A stretch of DNA of 64,000 nucleotides, taken from Paraburkholderia panacisoli. Lineage in GTDB: Bacteria; Pseudomonadota; Gammaproteobacteria; Burkholderiales; Burkholderiaceae. Under the pieces are notes generated by a model that was not told the origin of the DNA, did no database searches, and saw nothing but the letters and a program-made list of their open reading frames with translations. The stretch is from assembly GCF_008369935.1 (NCBI RefSeq), contig NZ_VTUZ01000036.1, positions 1-64,000 of the forward strand, in the 5' to 3' direction. Within the stretch, counting starts at the first letter, position 1; every line of letters begins with the position of its first letter. Position numbers and translations under genes: made by a program. Shown here one piece after another: positions 1 to 8,586 of the stretch.

Positions 1-117
1 GCTTCGCCTGCCCTTGACCCCCGCTACGGCGCTTCTTTACGGAGCCGCCCGATGGGACCTGGCCAATGATTCGTGAGACAGGTCGTGAAAGGCCTTGACA
101 ACTTCCTGCTCATAGAA

Positions 118-155
118 GGGGGCCGTACCGCAGTAATGCGGTACGGCTACCCGAC
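118..155 (+). mobile_element. Group II intron 3' end (domain VI-like hairpin)
   Basis: A perfect 10-bp stem (CCGTACCGCA with TGCGGTACGG, loop GTAA) is followed by CTACCCGAC. The same layout and ending follow the clear domain V of the intron remnant at 17348-17431. No domain V is visible upstream here, so only the extreme 3' end is recognisable. The transposase fragment begins immediately downstream, as expected for an intron-exon junction. The intron assignment is by analogy with the second copy. Confidence 0.5.
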
Positions 156-347
156 CAGGATCATCGAAACATCAAGTCCGGAACGAACGTAATGCTCGGC
201 TTCAAACGGTTCAGGAGTGCCGCGATCACGATTTCAGGCATCGAGATGATGCATCGAATTCGCAAGGGTCAGTTCGACCTCTGTGCTCTCGGGCTCAAGG
301 ATACCGCTGCGCTCTACGTCTGGAATGCCGTCATGCTCAATAAATAA
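156..347 (+). pseudogene. IS6-family transposase, C-terminal fragment
   Basis: The reading frame opens with Gln-Asp-His-Arg and continues through MLGFKRF, GIEMMHRIRKGQF and a final VWNAVM stretch before the stop. These are typical of the last 60 residues of IS6-family DDE transposases, where the QDHR-x-IK segment follows the catalytic Glu. The N-terminal three quarters, including the DDE core, are missing. The fragment starts exactly where the group II intron hairpin ends, so the intron probably interrupted the transposase and the upstream part was later lost. Confidence 0.75.
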
Positions 348-662
348 GGCATCCGTATTTATTACAGACATTTCGGCCCCGCCGGATATTTGCACAGGAG
401 CCCTGCCGCGAACCTCCCTTGTCGCTCGAAGACGCAGCCGATCACTGGAATCATCGTGTGGTTACTATTCGCACTCCGATTGGTAATCGGTGCCATCTCC
501 AGGCAACCAGGTGTCCGAAATACGGGTCTTACGTTGAATGGCGGACGTTCCCGGAAATAGTACGCAAAAGGCAGATTGAAAAAAAATTTACCGAATTGAA
601 GGAGCCCGTTTGGCCGCGTTAGCGGAGTATGCGAGACATACTTCAACTTATGGCGTTCGCAT
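348..662. other. Non-coding stretch before the first LysR gene
   Basis: No reading frame with a recognisable family was found on either strand. It presumably carries the promoter of the LysR gene; I see no convincing operator or terminator. Confidence 0.4.
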
Positions 663-1586
663 ATGAACCATCTACAAGCGATGCGGGTCTTTACGCGGGT
701 TGTCGAGCTCGGGAGCTTTACGATGGCCGCGAGGCACGCCGGAATATCCGGCGCCGCTGTGACCCGTTGCGTCAGCATGCTTGAGGCGCACATGAACACG
801 CGCCTGCTTAACCGCAACACCCGCAGCCTGTCATTGACTGAAATTGGCAAAGACTATTTTAAAGGTTGCCGTTCCCTTATCGAGCAACTCGAAGAGCTCG
901 AATCCTCTGTTTTACAGGCGAGTCGCGAAGTGAGGGGCACGCTGCGCGTCGCCGCGCCAACGGGCTTCGTTGCGTCCGGGCTCGCGGGGCTGCTCGCAGG
1001 CTATCGGGCAGTGCATCCTCGCGTCGACTTCGACGTCACGACGTTCGACACGCGCATTGACTTCGTGGAAGGCGGATTCGACGTCTGCTTCTCCGAAGAT
1101 CTGCGGTCCGCAAGCTCGACGCTCGTCAGCCGCAACCTTACCGTCGTTGAGGAAATCGTCGTCGCCTCGCCGACTTACCTCGGCCGTTGCGGGACCCCCG
1201 CAGATCCGCCCGCACTCGCCAGACACTGTCTGTTGGCGACGACGGACGGCGCGACACGCGCATGGGAGTTCGCCGTCGCCAGCGGCGTATGTCGAGTCGG
1301 CTTGGGCAGCGGCATGACCGCGACGAGCGGCCTACTCGTGCGCGAGGCGGCACTCAATCACATGGGCATCGCGCTGCTGCCGGCCTCGCTCGTCACGGAG
1401 GATATCCGGTCTGGGGCGTTGGTGAGGCTCCTGCAGAGATTCGAGGTCAAAGGTGGGCCGCGCCACTTTTCGCTGCTCTATTCGGGTCGCTCCAACCTCC
1501 CGCGCAAGGTCCGCACATTCATCGACTACACGGTCGCTCACTATCGAACGCCCGAAAACGCCGTTTCCCTGCGCGCTGTCGCGTAA
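663..1586 (+). CDS. LysR-family transcriptional regulator
   Basis: This 307-residue protein has the standard LysR layout: an N-terminal winged helix-turn-helix (about residues 1-60, with the LLNRNTRSLSLTEIG wing) and a substrate-binding-like effector domain (about 90-295). Its length is normal for the family. It lies 66 bp upstream of a tripartite RND efflux operon on the same strand, so it probably controls that operon. The effector is unknown. LysR regulators are usually divergent from their targets, so the same-strand arrangement leaves some doubt. The closest relative type is the CrgA/AaeR-like subgroup (inference from the N-terminus). Confidence 0.85.
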   Translation: MNHLQAMRVFTRVVELGSFTMAARHAGISGAAVTRCVSMLEAHMNTRLLNRNTRSLSLTEIGKDYFKGCRSLIEQLEELESSVLQASREVRGTLRVAAPTGFVASGLAGLLAGYRAVHPRVDFDVTTFDTRIDFVEGGFDVCFSEDLRSASSTLVSRNLTVVEEIVVASPTYLGRCGTPADPPALARHCLLATTDGATRAWEFAVASGVCRVGLGSGMTATSGLLVREAALNHMGIALLPASLVTEDIRSGALVRLLQRFEVKGGPRHFSLLYSGRSNLPRKVRTFIDYTVAHYRTPENAVSLRAVA

Positions 1587-1652
1587 CCGTCAACGAAGTC
1601 CGCGCCTGGTGCTCGACTGCGCCGGCGTACACATGAGAGAGAACCTCTACCG

Positions 1653-4600
1653 ATGTTAAAGCTAGTCAGGCTGGCGCTCGTCCGGCCCTACACCTTCATC
1701 GTGCTGGCGATATTAATTCTGATCGCCGGCCCGCTTTCGGCGCTGAAAACGCCGACGGATATCTTTCCCGACATCCGGATCCCCGTCATCGCCGTCGTCT
1801 GGAGCTACACCGGGCTGCCGCCCGGCGATATGGCTGGCCGCATCGTTACCTACTACGAGCGGCAGCTAGGCACGACCGTCAACGATGTCGAGCACATCGA
1901 GTCCCAGTCGTTCGATGGCTACGGGGTCGTCAAGATCTTTTTTCAACCGACCGTCGACATCCGCACCGCAACGGCGCAGGTCACCTCGATCTCGCAGACG
2001 GTGTTGAAGCAGATGCCACCCGGCACAACGCCGCCCCTGATTCTCAACTACAACGCTTCCACGGTAGCCGTGCTGCAACTCGCTCTGACGAGCGACACGC
2101 TCGACGAGCAAAAACTGGCGGACTACGCGACGAACTTCATCCGGCCGCAGCTTTTGAGCGTACCCGGCGTGGCGATTCCGACGCCCTACGGCGGCAAAAC
2201 GCGCGAGGTGCAGATCGATCTCGATCCGCAAGCGCTGCAGTCCAAAGGCCTCTCCGCGCAGGACGTCGCCAACGCGCTCGCCCAGCAGAATCAGATCATT
2301 CCCGCCGGGACGCAGAAGATCGGTTCGTTCGAATACGACATCAAGCTCAACGACAGCCCCTTGTCGATAGACGAACTCAATTCGCTGCCGATCAAGTCGG
2401 TCAACGGAACGACGATCTACATCCGCGATGTCGGGCATGTGTGGGACGGCAATCCGCCGCAGACGAACGTCGTGCGTCTCGACGGTCACCGCGCGGTGCT
2501 GATCAGCGTCATGAAGAACGGCTCGGCTTCGACGCTCGACATCATCGCGGGCGTGAAGGCAAAGCTGCCGCGCATCGAAGCGACCCTTCCGCCAGGCTTG
2601 CGGATCGTGACCATGGGAGATCAGTCGACCTTCGTGAAAGGGGCCATCCGCGGCGTCGCGCGCGAAGGCATTATCGCGGCGGCCCTGACCTCGCTGATGA
2701 TCCTACTCTTTCTCGGAAGTTGGCGCTCGACGGTCATCATCGCCTCGTCGATCCCACTCGCCGTGCTGGCAGCAATCGCGGAGCTGTCGGCGATCGGCGA
2801 GACGCTCAACGTGATGACGCTCGGTGGACTTGCGCTCGCAGTGGGCATTCTCGTCGATGATGCCACCGTGACAATCGAAAACATCAACTGGCACCTCGAA
2901 CAAGGCAAGGACGTGCGAACGGCGACCCTCGACGGCGGCGCACAAATCGTCACGCCAGCCCTCGTTTCGCTGCTTTGCATCTGCATTGTCTTCGTGCCGA
3001 TGTTCTTCCTGAGCGGAATTTCGCGGTTCCTGTTTGTGCCGATGGCCGAATCGGTCATCTTCGCGATGATCTCATCCTTCGTTCTGTCCCGGACCTTCGT
3101 GCCGATGATGGCGCAGTACCTGTTGCGTCCACACGTATCGGGTGCTCACACGTCGGGCGAGCCTGCGGCGGGGATAACTCCGCATGGAGGCCACCCGGGC
3201 GCGGTCCCTTCGCGCAATCCGCTCCTACGTTTTCAGCGCGGTTTCGAAGCACGGTTCGAGCGGCTCCGCTCTGTCTATCACATCGCACTGGGCCTTGCGC
3301 TGGCGCGTCCGCAGCGCCTTGTCGCCGGGTTCCTCGTGGCCGTCGCGGTAACGCTCCTGCTCGTGCCGTGGCTCGGCCGTAATTTCTTCCCCGACATCGA
3401 CGCAGGCGAAATCCTGATTCATGTCCGCGCGCCGCTCGGTACCCGCGTCGAGGACACGGCCGCCCTGTTCGACCGCGTTGAAAATGCGGTGCGTGCGACG
3501 ATTCCGCCGCGTCAACTCGCAAGCATTGTCGATAACATCGGGTTGCCTGTAAGCGGCATCAACCTGACTTATGACAACACCGGGACGACCGGCGCGCAGG
3601 ACGGCGACATCATGATCTCCTTGAATGAAGATCATGAACCGACGGCCGACTATGTGCGCCGCCTCCGCGAGACGCTGCCGCGCGCGTTTCCAGGCACGAC
3701 GTTCGCGTTCCTGCCGGCCGATATCGTGAGCCAGATTCTCAATTTCGGTGCGCCGGCGCCGATCGACGTTCAGGTGTCAGGCGTCAACGAGGCTGCAAAC
3801 GCGCGCTACGCGCAGGAGTTGCTGCAACGGATGACATATGTGCCCGGCCTTGCCGACGCGCGACTCCAGCAAGCGTCGAGCGTCCCGTCCTTTACGATCA
3901 ACGTCGATCGCACGCGCGCCGACGAGGTCGGCGTCACGGAGCGGGACGTCACGAACTCGGTGGTGGCGGTGCTTTCGGGTACGAGCCAGGTTCAGCCGAC
4001 CTACTGGCTCGATCATCGCAACGGCGTGTCGTATGCGATTGTCGCCCAGACGCCGCAATACCAGATGACCTCACTCTCCGACCTCGAGAATCTGCAGGTG
4101 ACAGGACCGAATGGAGCGCCTCAGCTTCTCGGCGGCATTGCAACGATCGACCGCGGCGTCGAGCCCAATGTCGTCTCGCACTACAACATCGAACCCGACC
4201 TCGACATCTTCGCCACCCCGCAGGGGCGCGACCTCGGCGCCGTCGCGGGCGACATCCAGAAGATCATCCGTGCGAGCGCGAAGGATTTGCCGAAGGGTTC
4301 GATCGTCACCGTGCGCGGCCAGGTGCCGACCATGAACACGGCATTCACCGGTCTGTTGCTCGGTCTCGTCGGCGCCATCGTGCTGATCTATCTGCTCATT
4401 GTCGTCAACTTCCATTCCTGGAGCGACGCGCTCGTGATCGTTTGCGCACTGCCAGCGGCACTTGCCGGGATCATATGGATGCTGTTTGCGACGCATACGC
4501 CGTTGTCTGTCCCCGCGCTCACGGGGGCGATCCTCTGCATGGGCGTCGCCACGGCCAACAGTATTCTGGTCGTGAGCTTTGCGCGCGAGCGGCTGGCCGC

Positions 4601-4886
4601 CACGGGCGACGCGCTCGTCGCCGCGCTCGAAGCCGGATTCACGCGCTTTCGCCCCGTGCTGATGACAGCGCTTGCCATGATCATTGGTATGGGACCAATG
4701 GCGCTCGGCCTCGGTGATGGCGGCCAGCAAAACGCGCCGCTCGGCCGTGCCGTGATCGGGGGCCTGATTTGCGCGACCTTTGCGACCCTCGTCTTCGTGC
4801 CTGTCGTCTTCAGCCTGGTGCATCGCCGCGGTGCGGCAACACCTTCGGCATCCCTTTCGGAATCAGGAGTTATTCATGTCCAGTGA
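1653..4886 (+). CDS. RND efflux pump inner-membrane permease (AcrB/MdtB-like)
   Basis: This 1077-residue protein has the duplicated RND architecture: TM1 near residues 12-30, a large periplasmic loop, a TM block with the proton-relay Asp pair at residues 402-403 (GILVDDATVTIEN), a second periplasmic loop and a final TM block. The length matches AcrB-type permeases. It would drive proton-coupled export of small molecules through the adaptor and outer-membrane channel encoded next; all three genes overlap, so they form one transcript. The DDAT sequence replaces the DDAI found in many multidrug pumps, and a Pro/Gly-rich insertion follows the first TM block. The substrate cannot be told from sequence. 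Confidence 0.93.
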   Translation: MLKLVRLALVRPYTFIVLAILILIAGPLSALKTPTDIFPDIRIPVIAVVWSYTGLPPGDMAGRIVTYYERQLGTTVNDVEHIESQSFDGYGVVKIFFQPTVDIRTATAQVTSISQTVLKQMPPGTTPPLILNYNASTVAVLQLALTSDTLDEQKLADYATNFIRPQLLSVPGVAIPTPYGGKTREVQIDLDPQALQSKGLSAQDVANALAQQNQIIPAGTQKIGSFEYDIKLNDSPLSIDELNSLPIKSVNGTTIYIRDVGHVWDGNPPQTNVVRLDGHRAVLISVMKNGSASTLDIIAGVKAKLPRIEATLPPGLRIVTMGDQSTFVKGAIRGVAREGIIAAALTSLMILLFLGSWRSTVIIASSIPLAVLAAIAELSAIGETLNVMTLGGLALAVGILVDDATVTIENINWHLEQGKDVRTATLDGGAQIVTPALVSLLCICIVFVPMFFLSGISRFLFVPMAESVIFAMISSFVLSRTFVPMMAQYLLRPHVSGAHTSGEPAAGITPHGGHPGAVPSRNPLLRFQRGFEARFERLRSVYHIALGLALARPQRLVAGFLVAVAVTLLLVPWLGRNFFPDIDAGEILIHVRAPLGTRVEDTAALFDRVENAVRATIPPRQLASIVDNIGLPVSGINLTYDNTGTTGAQDGDIMISLNEDHEPTADYVRRLRETLPRAFPGTTFAFLPADIVSQILNFGAPAPIDVQVSGVNEAANARYAQELLQRMTYVPGLADARLQQASSVPSFTINVDRTRADEVGVTERDVTNSVVAVLSGTSQVQPTYWLDHRNGVSYAIVAQTPQYQMTSLSDLENLQVTGPNGAPQLLGGIATIDRGVEPNVVSHYNIEPDLDIFATPQGRDLGAVAGDIQKIIRASAKDLPKGSIVTVRGQVPTMNTAFTGLLLGLVGAIVLIYLLIVVNFHSWSDALVIVCALPAALAGIIWMLFATHTPLSVPALTGAILCMGVATANSILVVSFARERLAATGDALVAALEAGFTRFRPVLMTALAMIIGMGPMALGLGDGGQQNAPLGRAVIGGLICATFATLVFVPVVFSLVHRRGAATPSASLSESGVIHVQ

Positions 4887-6093
4887 AATCGACATCGCCC
4901 CCAACAAGCGCTTGCCGCATCTGAGACTCGTCGGCCTCGCCGTGCTTGTCGTCGCGGCCGGCATCGCGGCAAGCGGCATCGTCAGCCGCCTGCATGCACA
5001 CACGCAACTCGCGCAATGGTCCGCCGAGCAGGCGGTGCCGACGGTCGTAGCCGCGTCGCCGTCGCAATCGGCCGAGACACAGGCGCTCGTTCTACCAGGA
5101 CATCTTGCGGCCCTCGTCAATGCACCGATCTACGCGCGCGTATCGGGCTACCTGCATGCGTGGTATTCCGATATCGGCACGCATGTCAAAGCGGGGCAAC
5201 TGCTCGGCCTGATCGATACGCCTGATCTCGACCAGCAACTGGAGCAGGCCAAAGCCGACCTGCAAAACTCGATCGCCAACGAGAGACTGGCCACCGTGAC
5301 CGCTGGCCGCTGGCAAAAAATGGATCAGGAAGGCTCGGTTTCGCAGCAGGTCACCGATGAGAAAACGAGCGACCTTTCGGCGAAGCAGGCCCTCGTCGCC
5401 GCCAACGAAGCGAACGTCAAGCGCCTCGAGGCACTCGAATCGTTCAAGCGCATTGTTGCGCCGTTCGACGGCGTCGTGACGGCGCGCACGACCGACATCG
5501 GCGATCTCATCGACGCGGGCGGGGGCAATCGGCCGGAGCTCTTCGCCGTGTCCGACGAGGATCGTCTGCGCGTCTACGTGAACGTGCCGCAGAGCTATGC
5601 GTCCGAGATCAAGCCCGGCCTGACCGCGACGCTGACGGTCCCCGAGCGCCCGGGCATGACGTTCAATGCAACGCTTGACAACACCGATGATTCGATCACA
5701 CAGTCCTCGGGCACGCTGCTCGTGCAATTGATGGTCGACAACAGCTCGGGCTTGCTGATTCCCGGCGATTACACCAAGGTGACGCTCACGCTCCCCGCGC
5801 ATTCTCATTCGATGCTGATTCCGGCGAGCGCGCTCATCTTCCGCCAGCAAGGCCTGCAAGTGGCCGTGGTCGACCAGGACGGCCGCGCCGAGCTCAAAAC
5901 CGTGTCGGTGAAGACCGACCTGGGCACGCAAGTCGAGATCGACTCCGGACTCAGTCCCACCGATCGCGTCATCGCGAATCCCCCCGACTCGCTCGCCTCT
6001 GGCGACTCGGTCCGCATTGCCTCGCCGAGCCCGACGCCCATGCACGAGCCGGTGGCGGCGGATCACTATCAGACCGGGCCCGCCCATGGATAA
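4876..6093 (+). CDS. RND efflux periplasmic adaptor (HlyD/AcrA family)
   Basis: This is the membrane-fusion subunit linking the inner-membrane permease to the outer-membrane channel. I take the ATG at 4876, preceded by AGGAG; it overlaps the permease stop by 11 bp and gives 405 residues. An N-terminal membrane anchor (about residues 17-36) is followed by the lipoyl/barrel-sandwich segment, an alpha-helical hairpin rich in Ala/Gln/Lys (about 115-195) and beta-barrel and membrane-proximal domains. The anchor is a hydrophobic helix without a lipobox Cys, unlike AcrA. A longer reading frame upstream would lie inside the permease gene and is not needed. Confidence 0.92.
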   Translation: MSSEIDIAPNKRLPHLRLVGLAVLVVAAGIAASGIVSRLHAHTQLAQWSAEQAVPTVVAASPSQSAETQALVLPGHLAALVNAPIYARVSGYLHAWYSDIGTHVKAGQLLGLIDTPDLDQQLEQAKADLQNSIANERLATVTAGRWQKMDQEGSVSQQVTDEKTSDLSAKQALVAANEANVKRLEALESFKRIVAPFDGVVTARTTDIGDLIDAGGGNRPELFAVSDEDRLRVYVNVPQSYASEIKPGLTATLTVPERPGMTFNATLDNTDDSITQSSGTLLVQLMVDNSSGLLIPGDYTKVTLTLPAHSHSMLIPASALIFRQQGLQVAVVDQDGRAELKTVSVKTDLGTQVEIDSGLSPTDRVIANPPDSLASGDSVRIASPSPTPMHEPVAADHYQTGPAHG

Positions 6094-7519
6094 GCGCAGG
6101 ATCATGACCACCGTCGCCGGCGCATTGCTCGCCGGCTGTTCGTTCGCCCCCACTTACCACGTACCGTCGACGACGATATCGGCGGCCTACAAGGAAGCCG
6201 GCAGTTGGCAGGTTGCGCAGCCTTCCGATCGCATCGAGCGCGACTCATGGTGGAAGGTTTATCACGACCCCGAGCTCGACCGGCTGGAACCCCTCGTGGC
6301 CACGGCCAATCCCGACGTGCAGGCCGCCGTCGCCCGCCATGACGAAGCGATTGCGTATGAGCATCAAGCAGAGTCGAGTCTCTATCCGACGCTCGGCGCC
6401 GACGCTCAGGTGACCAGAAACCGGCAATCAGAGCGACGTCCCCTTCGTTTCGGGGCTGTCATGCCTTCCAGTTACGACGCCAACCTCGCAGAGCTCGCGT
6501 TCGACTACGACCTCGACCTGTGGGGTAAGGTCCGCAATGAAGTTGCCGCAAGCAAGGCGCAAAGCGAGGCCGCTGCGGACGATCTCGGCTCGTTGCGCCT
6601 CAGCCTGCAGGCAAATCTCGCTGAAGCGTACTGGCGGTTGCGTGGCCTCGATGAGCAGGCTCAGGTGCTCGCCGATACGATAGACACCTATCGGCGCGCA
6701 TTGCGGTTGACTGTGAGCCGCCGCGCCGGCGGCATCTCCTCCGACCTCGACGTTTCGCGCGCGCAGACTCAGCTTGCCGCGGCAAAAGCGCAGGCCGAGG
6801 ATGTAAAAGCACAACGCGCGCTAGAGGAACACGCGATCGCCGCACTGACGGGCACGTCCGCGTCCACGTTCGCGTTGAACCCAAGCGACGCGTTGTCGTA
6901 CCTCCCCTCTGTTCCGGCCGGCATGCCGGGGACGCTGCTCGAACGGCGGCCCGATGTCGCGGCGGCCGAACGTCGGGTGGCAGCTGCTAATGCACAGATC
7001 GGTGTCGCACGTGCTGCCTATTTCCCTGACATCTCGCTCGGAATCGCGGGCGGCTTCGAGAGCGACAAGTTCTCGCCGTGGTTCGCAGCGCCGGAGGAAA
7101 TGTGGTCGCTCGGGCCGACCTTGGCGCAGACGCTCTTCGACGGGGGACTGCGTCGCGCGAAAACGGCCGAAGCGCGTGCGCAATTGGCGCAGTACAGCGC
7201 GAATTATCGGTCGACGGTGATCAAGGCCATCCAGCAAGTCGAAGACAACCTCGCGCTCGAGCATCATCTTGGCGACGAGGCAATGCGCGAAGACGAAGCG
7301 CTCGACGCATCCAAGCACACGTTGGATCTATCGATGTCGCAGTACCGCGATGGTGTGGTCAGCTATCTCGACGTCGTCACGGCTCAGACCACCGAACTGC
7401 AAACACAGTTGGTCACGGTATCGCTTCAAACTCGACGCTTGCTTGCAACTGTTGGCCTGATCGAAGCGCTTGGCGGCGGGTGGAATGCGCCGAGCCGCGT
7501 CGTGAACATGTCCCCGTAG
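6086..7519 (+). CDS. Outer-membrane efflux lipoprotein (NodT/OprM family)
   Basis: Third component of the efflux operon. The start at 6086 overlaps the adaptor stop by 8 bp and gives 477 residues beginning with a lipoprotein signal peptide whose lipobox LLAGC places the acylated Cys at residue 18. The rest shows the two repeated outer-membrane efflux protein (TolC-like) halves, with LLERRPDVAAAERR and the NAQIGVARAAYFP motif typical of this family. Upstream in-frame ATGs would lack the signal peptide. The protein would form the trimeric channel for export. No clear hairpin terminator follows. Confidence 0.92.
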   Translation: MDKRRIMTTVAGALLAGCSFAPTYHVPSTTISAAYKEAGSWQVAQPSDRIERDSWWKVYHDPELDRLEPLVATANPDVQAAVARHDEAIAYEHQAESSLYPTLGADAQVTRNRQSERRPLRFGAVMPSSYDANLAELAFDYDLDLWGKVRNEVAASKAQSEAAADDLGSLRLSLQANLAEAYWRLRGLDEQAQVLADTIDTYRRALRLTVSRRAGGISSDLDVSRAQTQLAAAKAQAEDVKAQRALEEHAIAALTGTSASTFALNPSDALSYLPSVPAGMPGTLLERRPDVAAAERRVAAANAQIGVARAAYFPDISLGIAGGFESDKFSPWFAAPEEMWSLGPTLAQTLFDGGLRRAKTAEARAQLAQYSANYRSTVIKAIQQVEDNLALEHHLGDEAMREDEALDASKHTLDLSMSQYRDGVVSYLDVVTAQTTELQTQLVTVSLQTRRLLATVGLIEALGGGWNAPSRVVNMSP

Positions 7520-7727
7520 AAACGCCCGTTGTATGCAGGCACGGATACCGCGTTCTACTGCCACGGAAGTTTCGCCGATCCGTGTTGCAGCTTCAGTAAA
7601 TTATCTTTTACCGTGTTATCGCAGCTCCGATACCTTGGTTTGCGCATACTTATAAACAGCCGATAGAGAACGTTACTCAGTCGTGCATATTTATATTGCT
7701 ATTTTACTTGTTGTGAGGTTAATTGAT

Positions 7728-7982
7728 ATGAAACGCCTATTTTTTTCTTTCGCCCTCGTTGCCAGCTCGACCTGCATTTCGGCCTTCGCGCAGACGCCAT
7801 CCTCTGCACAGACTGCAAACGGCAGCCCGCAAATCGCGTCGAGCAACGCCGACCAATGGGTTGGTCCGCATGGCTAGGCGCCCGTAGAGAAGACGCGCGC
7901 TCAGGTCTATAACGAGCTGGTCCAAGCGGAGCGTGACGGCCAGCTGGCCACTCTCAACTCGACCGTCTACGCGCATCCGTAA
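7728..7982 (+). pseudogene. DUF4148 secreted protein, interrupted by an in-frame stop
   Basis: The frame encodes a signal peptide (residues 1-21, ending SAFAQ) and then a short DUF4148 domain. A TAG at 7875-7877 (codon 50) interrupts it, after which the same frame continues through TRAQVYNELVQAERDGQL to a normal C-terminus and stop. The intact relative at 16179-16424 has KTRAQVYAELVQAEKDGQL at the same point, which shows that the TAG is a substitution in an otherwise complete 84-codon gene. As written, only a 49-residue peptide without the conserved motif would be made. Confidence 0.82.
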
Positions 7983-7996
7983 GGTATCTAAATTCC

Positions 7997-8152
7997 ATGA
8001 AACAACGTAATTGGCTAAAACGCGTTGCGATTTACGCCGCGACAGCAGTTTCAACTGGCTTGCTGCTCGCGGCGTGTGCAACGCCTGGCACAGAGTCGAC
8101 GGCCGGATGTGTCGGCCCGCCGGGCTACTGCGTCCCGTACTTTGGCAGTTGA
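7997..8152 (+). CDS. Small putative lipoprotein (51 residues)
   Basis: This short frame starts at ATG 7997, 14 bp after the broken DUF4148 gene. It encodes a basic N-terminus, a hydrophobic stretch and a lipobox LLAAC (Cys near residue 28), then a Gly/Pro-rich tail with two more Cys residues. The composition is that of a small Gram-negative lipoprotein. The function is unknown. The evidence is the signal peptide alone, so this could be a chance frame, but its position right after a DUF4148 gene argues for a genuine small cell-envelope gene. Confidence 0.5.
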   Translation: MKQRNWLKRVAIYAATAVSTGLLLAACATPGTESTAGCVGPPGYCVPYFGS

Positions 8153-8210
8153 GCCGTCGCGGCGCGTTCCCGGACTTGGCTTCACCCAATCCTCAAAGGG
8201 AGGCATCGAA

Positions 8211-8576
8211 TTGAATGGGCTTGCGAACAGCGCGTCATCGCCGAGGCCGCTGGATGGGCTTCTCGTTGTTTCCATCGAACAGGCACTGGCAGCGCCGCTT
8301 TGCACCGGTCGGCTTGCGGAGACGGACGCGAGGGTCACCAAGATTGAGCTGAGCGGGCGGCTCGACTTCGTACGCGGCGCCTATGCCTCGCGTGGCGGTA
8401 AGTCGTTCATCGCCTTTCACTCGACGACTGCGGCTGTAAAGGTTTTTGAGATCGATGGTGTGGCCGATCTCAAGGGCCTGTCGTCGGCCGAACGTTGCAA
8501 GGCGTTGATCCGGATAGTTCATCCCACCTTCCGGGATCAACTGACATTGCAGGCTCGCGAACTGCGTCTCTTATGA
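8211..8576 (+). pseudogene. Chimera: CaiB/BaiF CoA-transferase start fused to acetyl-CoA hydrolase/CoA-transferase end
   Basis: From a TTG at 8211 with an upstream AGGGAGG, the first 45 or so residues match the N-terminus of CaiB/BaiF (family III) CoA-transferases (RPLDGLLVVSIEQ, then AAPLCTGRLAE). The frame then switches to the C-terminal end of an acetyl-CoA hydrolase/transferase (family I): RLDFVRGAYASRGGKS and QARELRLL match the intact gene at 37401-38732. Within that part about 25 residues are missing after the HSTT motif compared with the intact gene. Two unrelated CoA-transferase families cannot make one working fold this way, so it is a recombination product and probably non-functional. 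Confidence 0.75.
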
Positions 8577-8586
8577 AAGTGTGATC

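Noticed and set aside
1866..2489. 207-codon minus-strand frame inside the RND permease gene
   Set aside because: It is the antisense shadow of a high-GC gene; no family match, no ribosome site.
5092..6153. 353-codon minus-strand frame over the adaptor gene
   Set aside because: Arg/His/Val-rich shadow of the HlyD-type gene with no recognisable domain.
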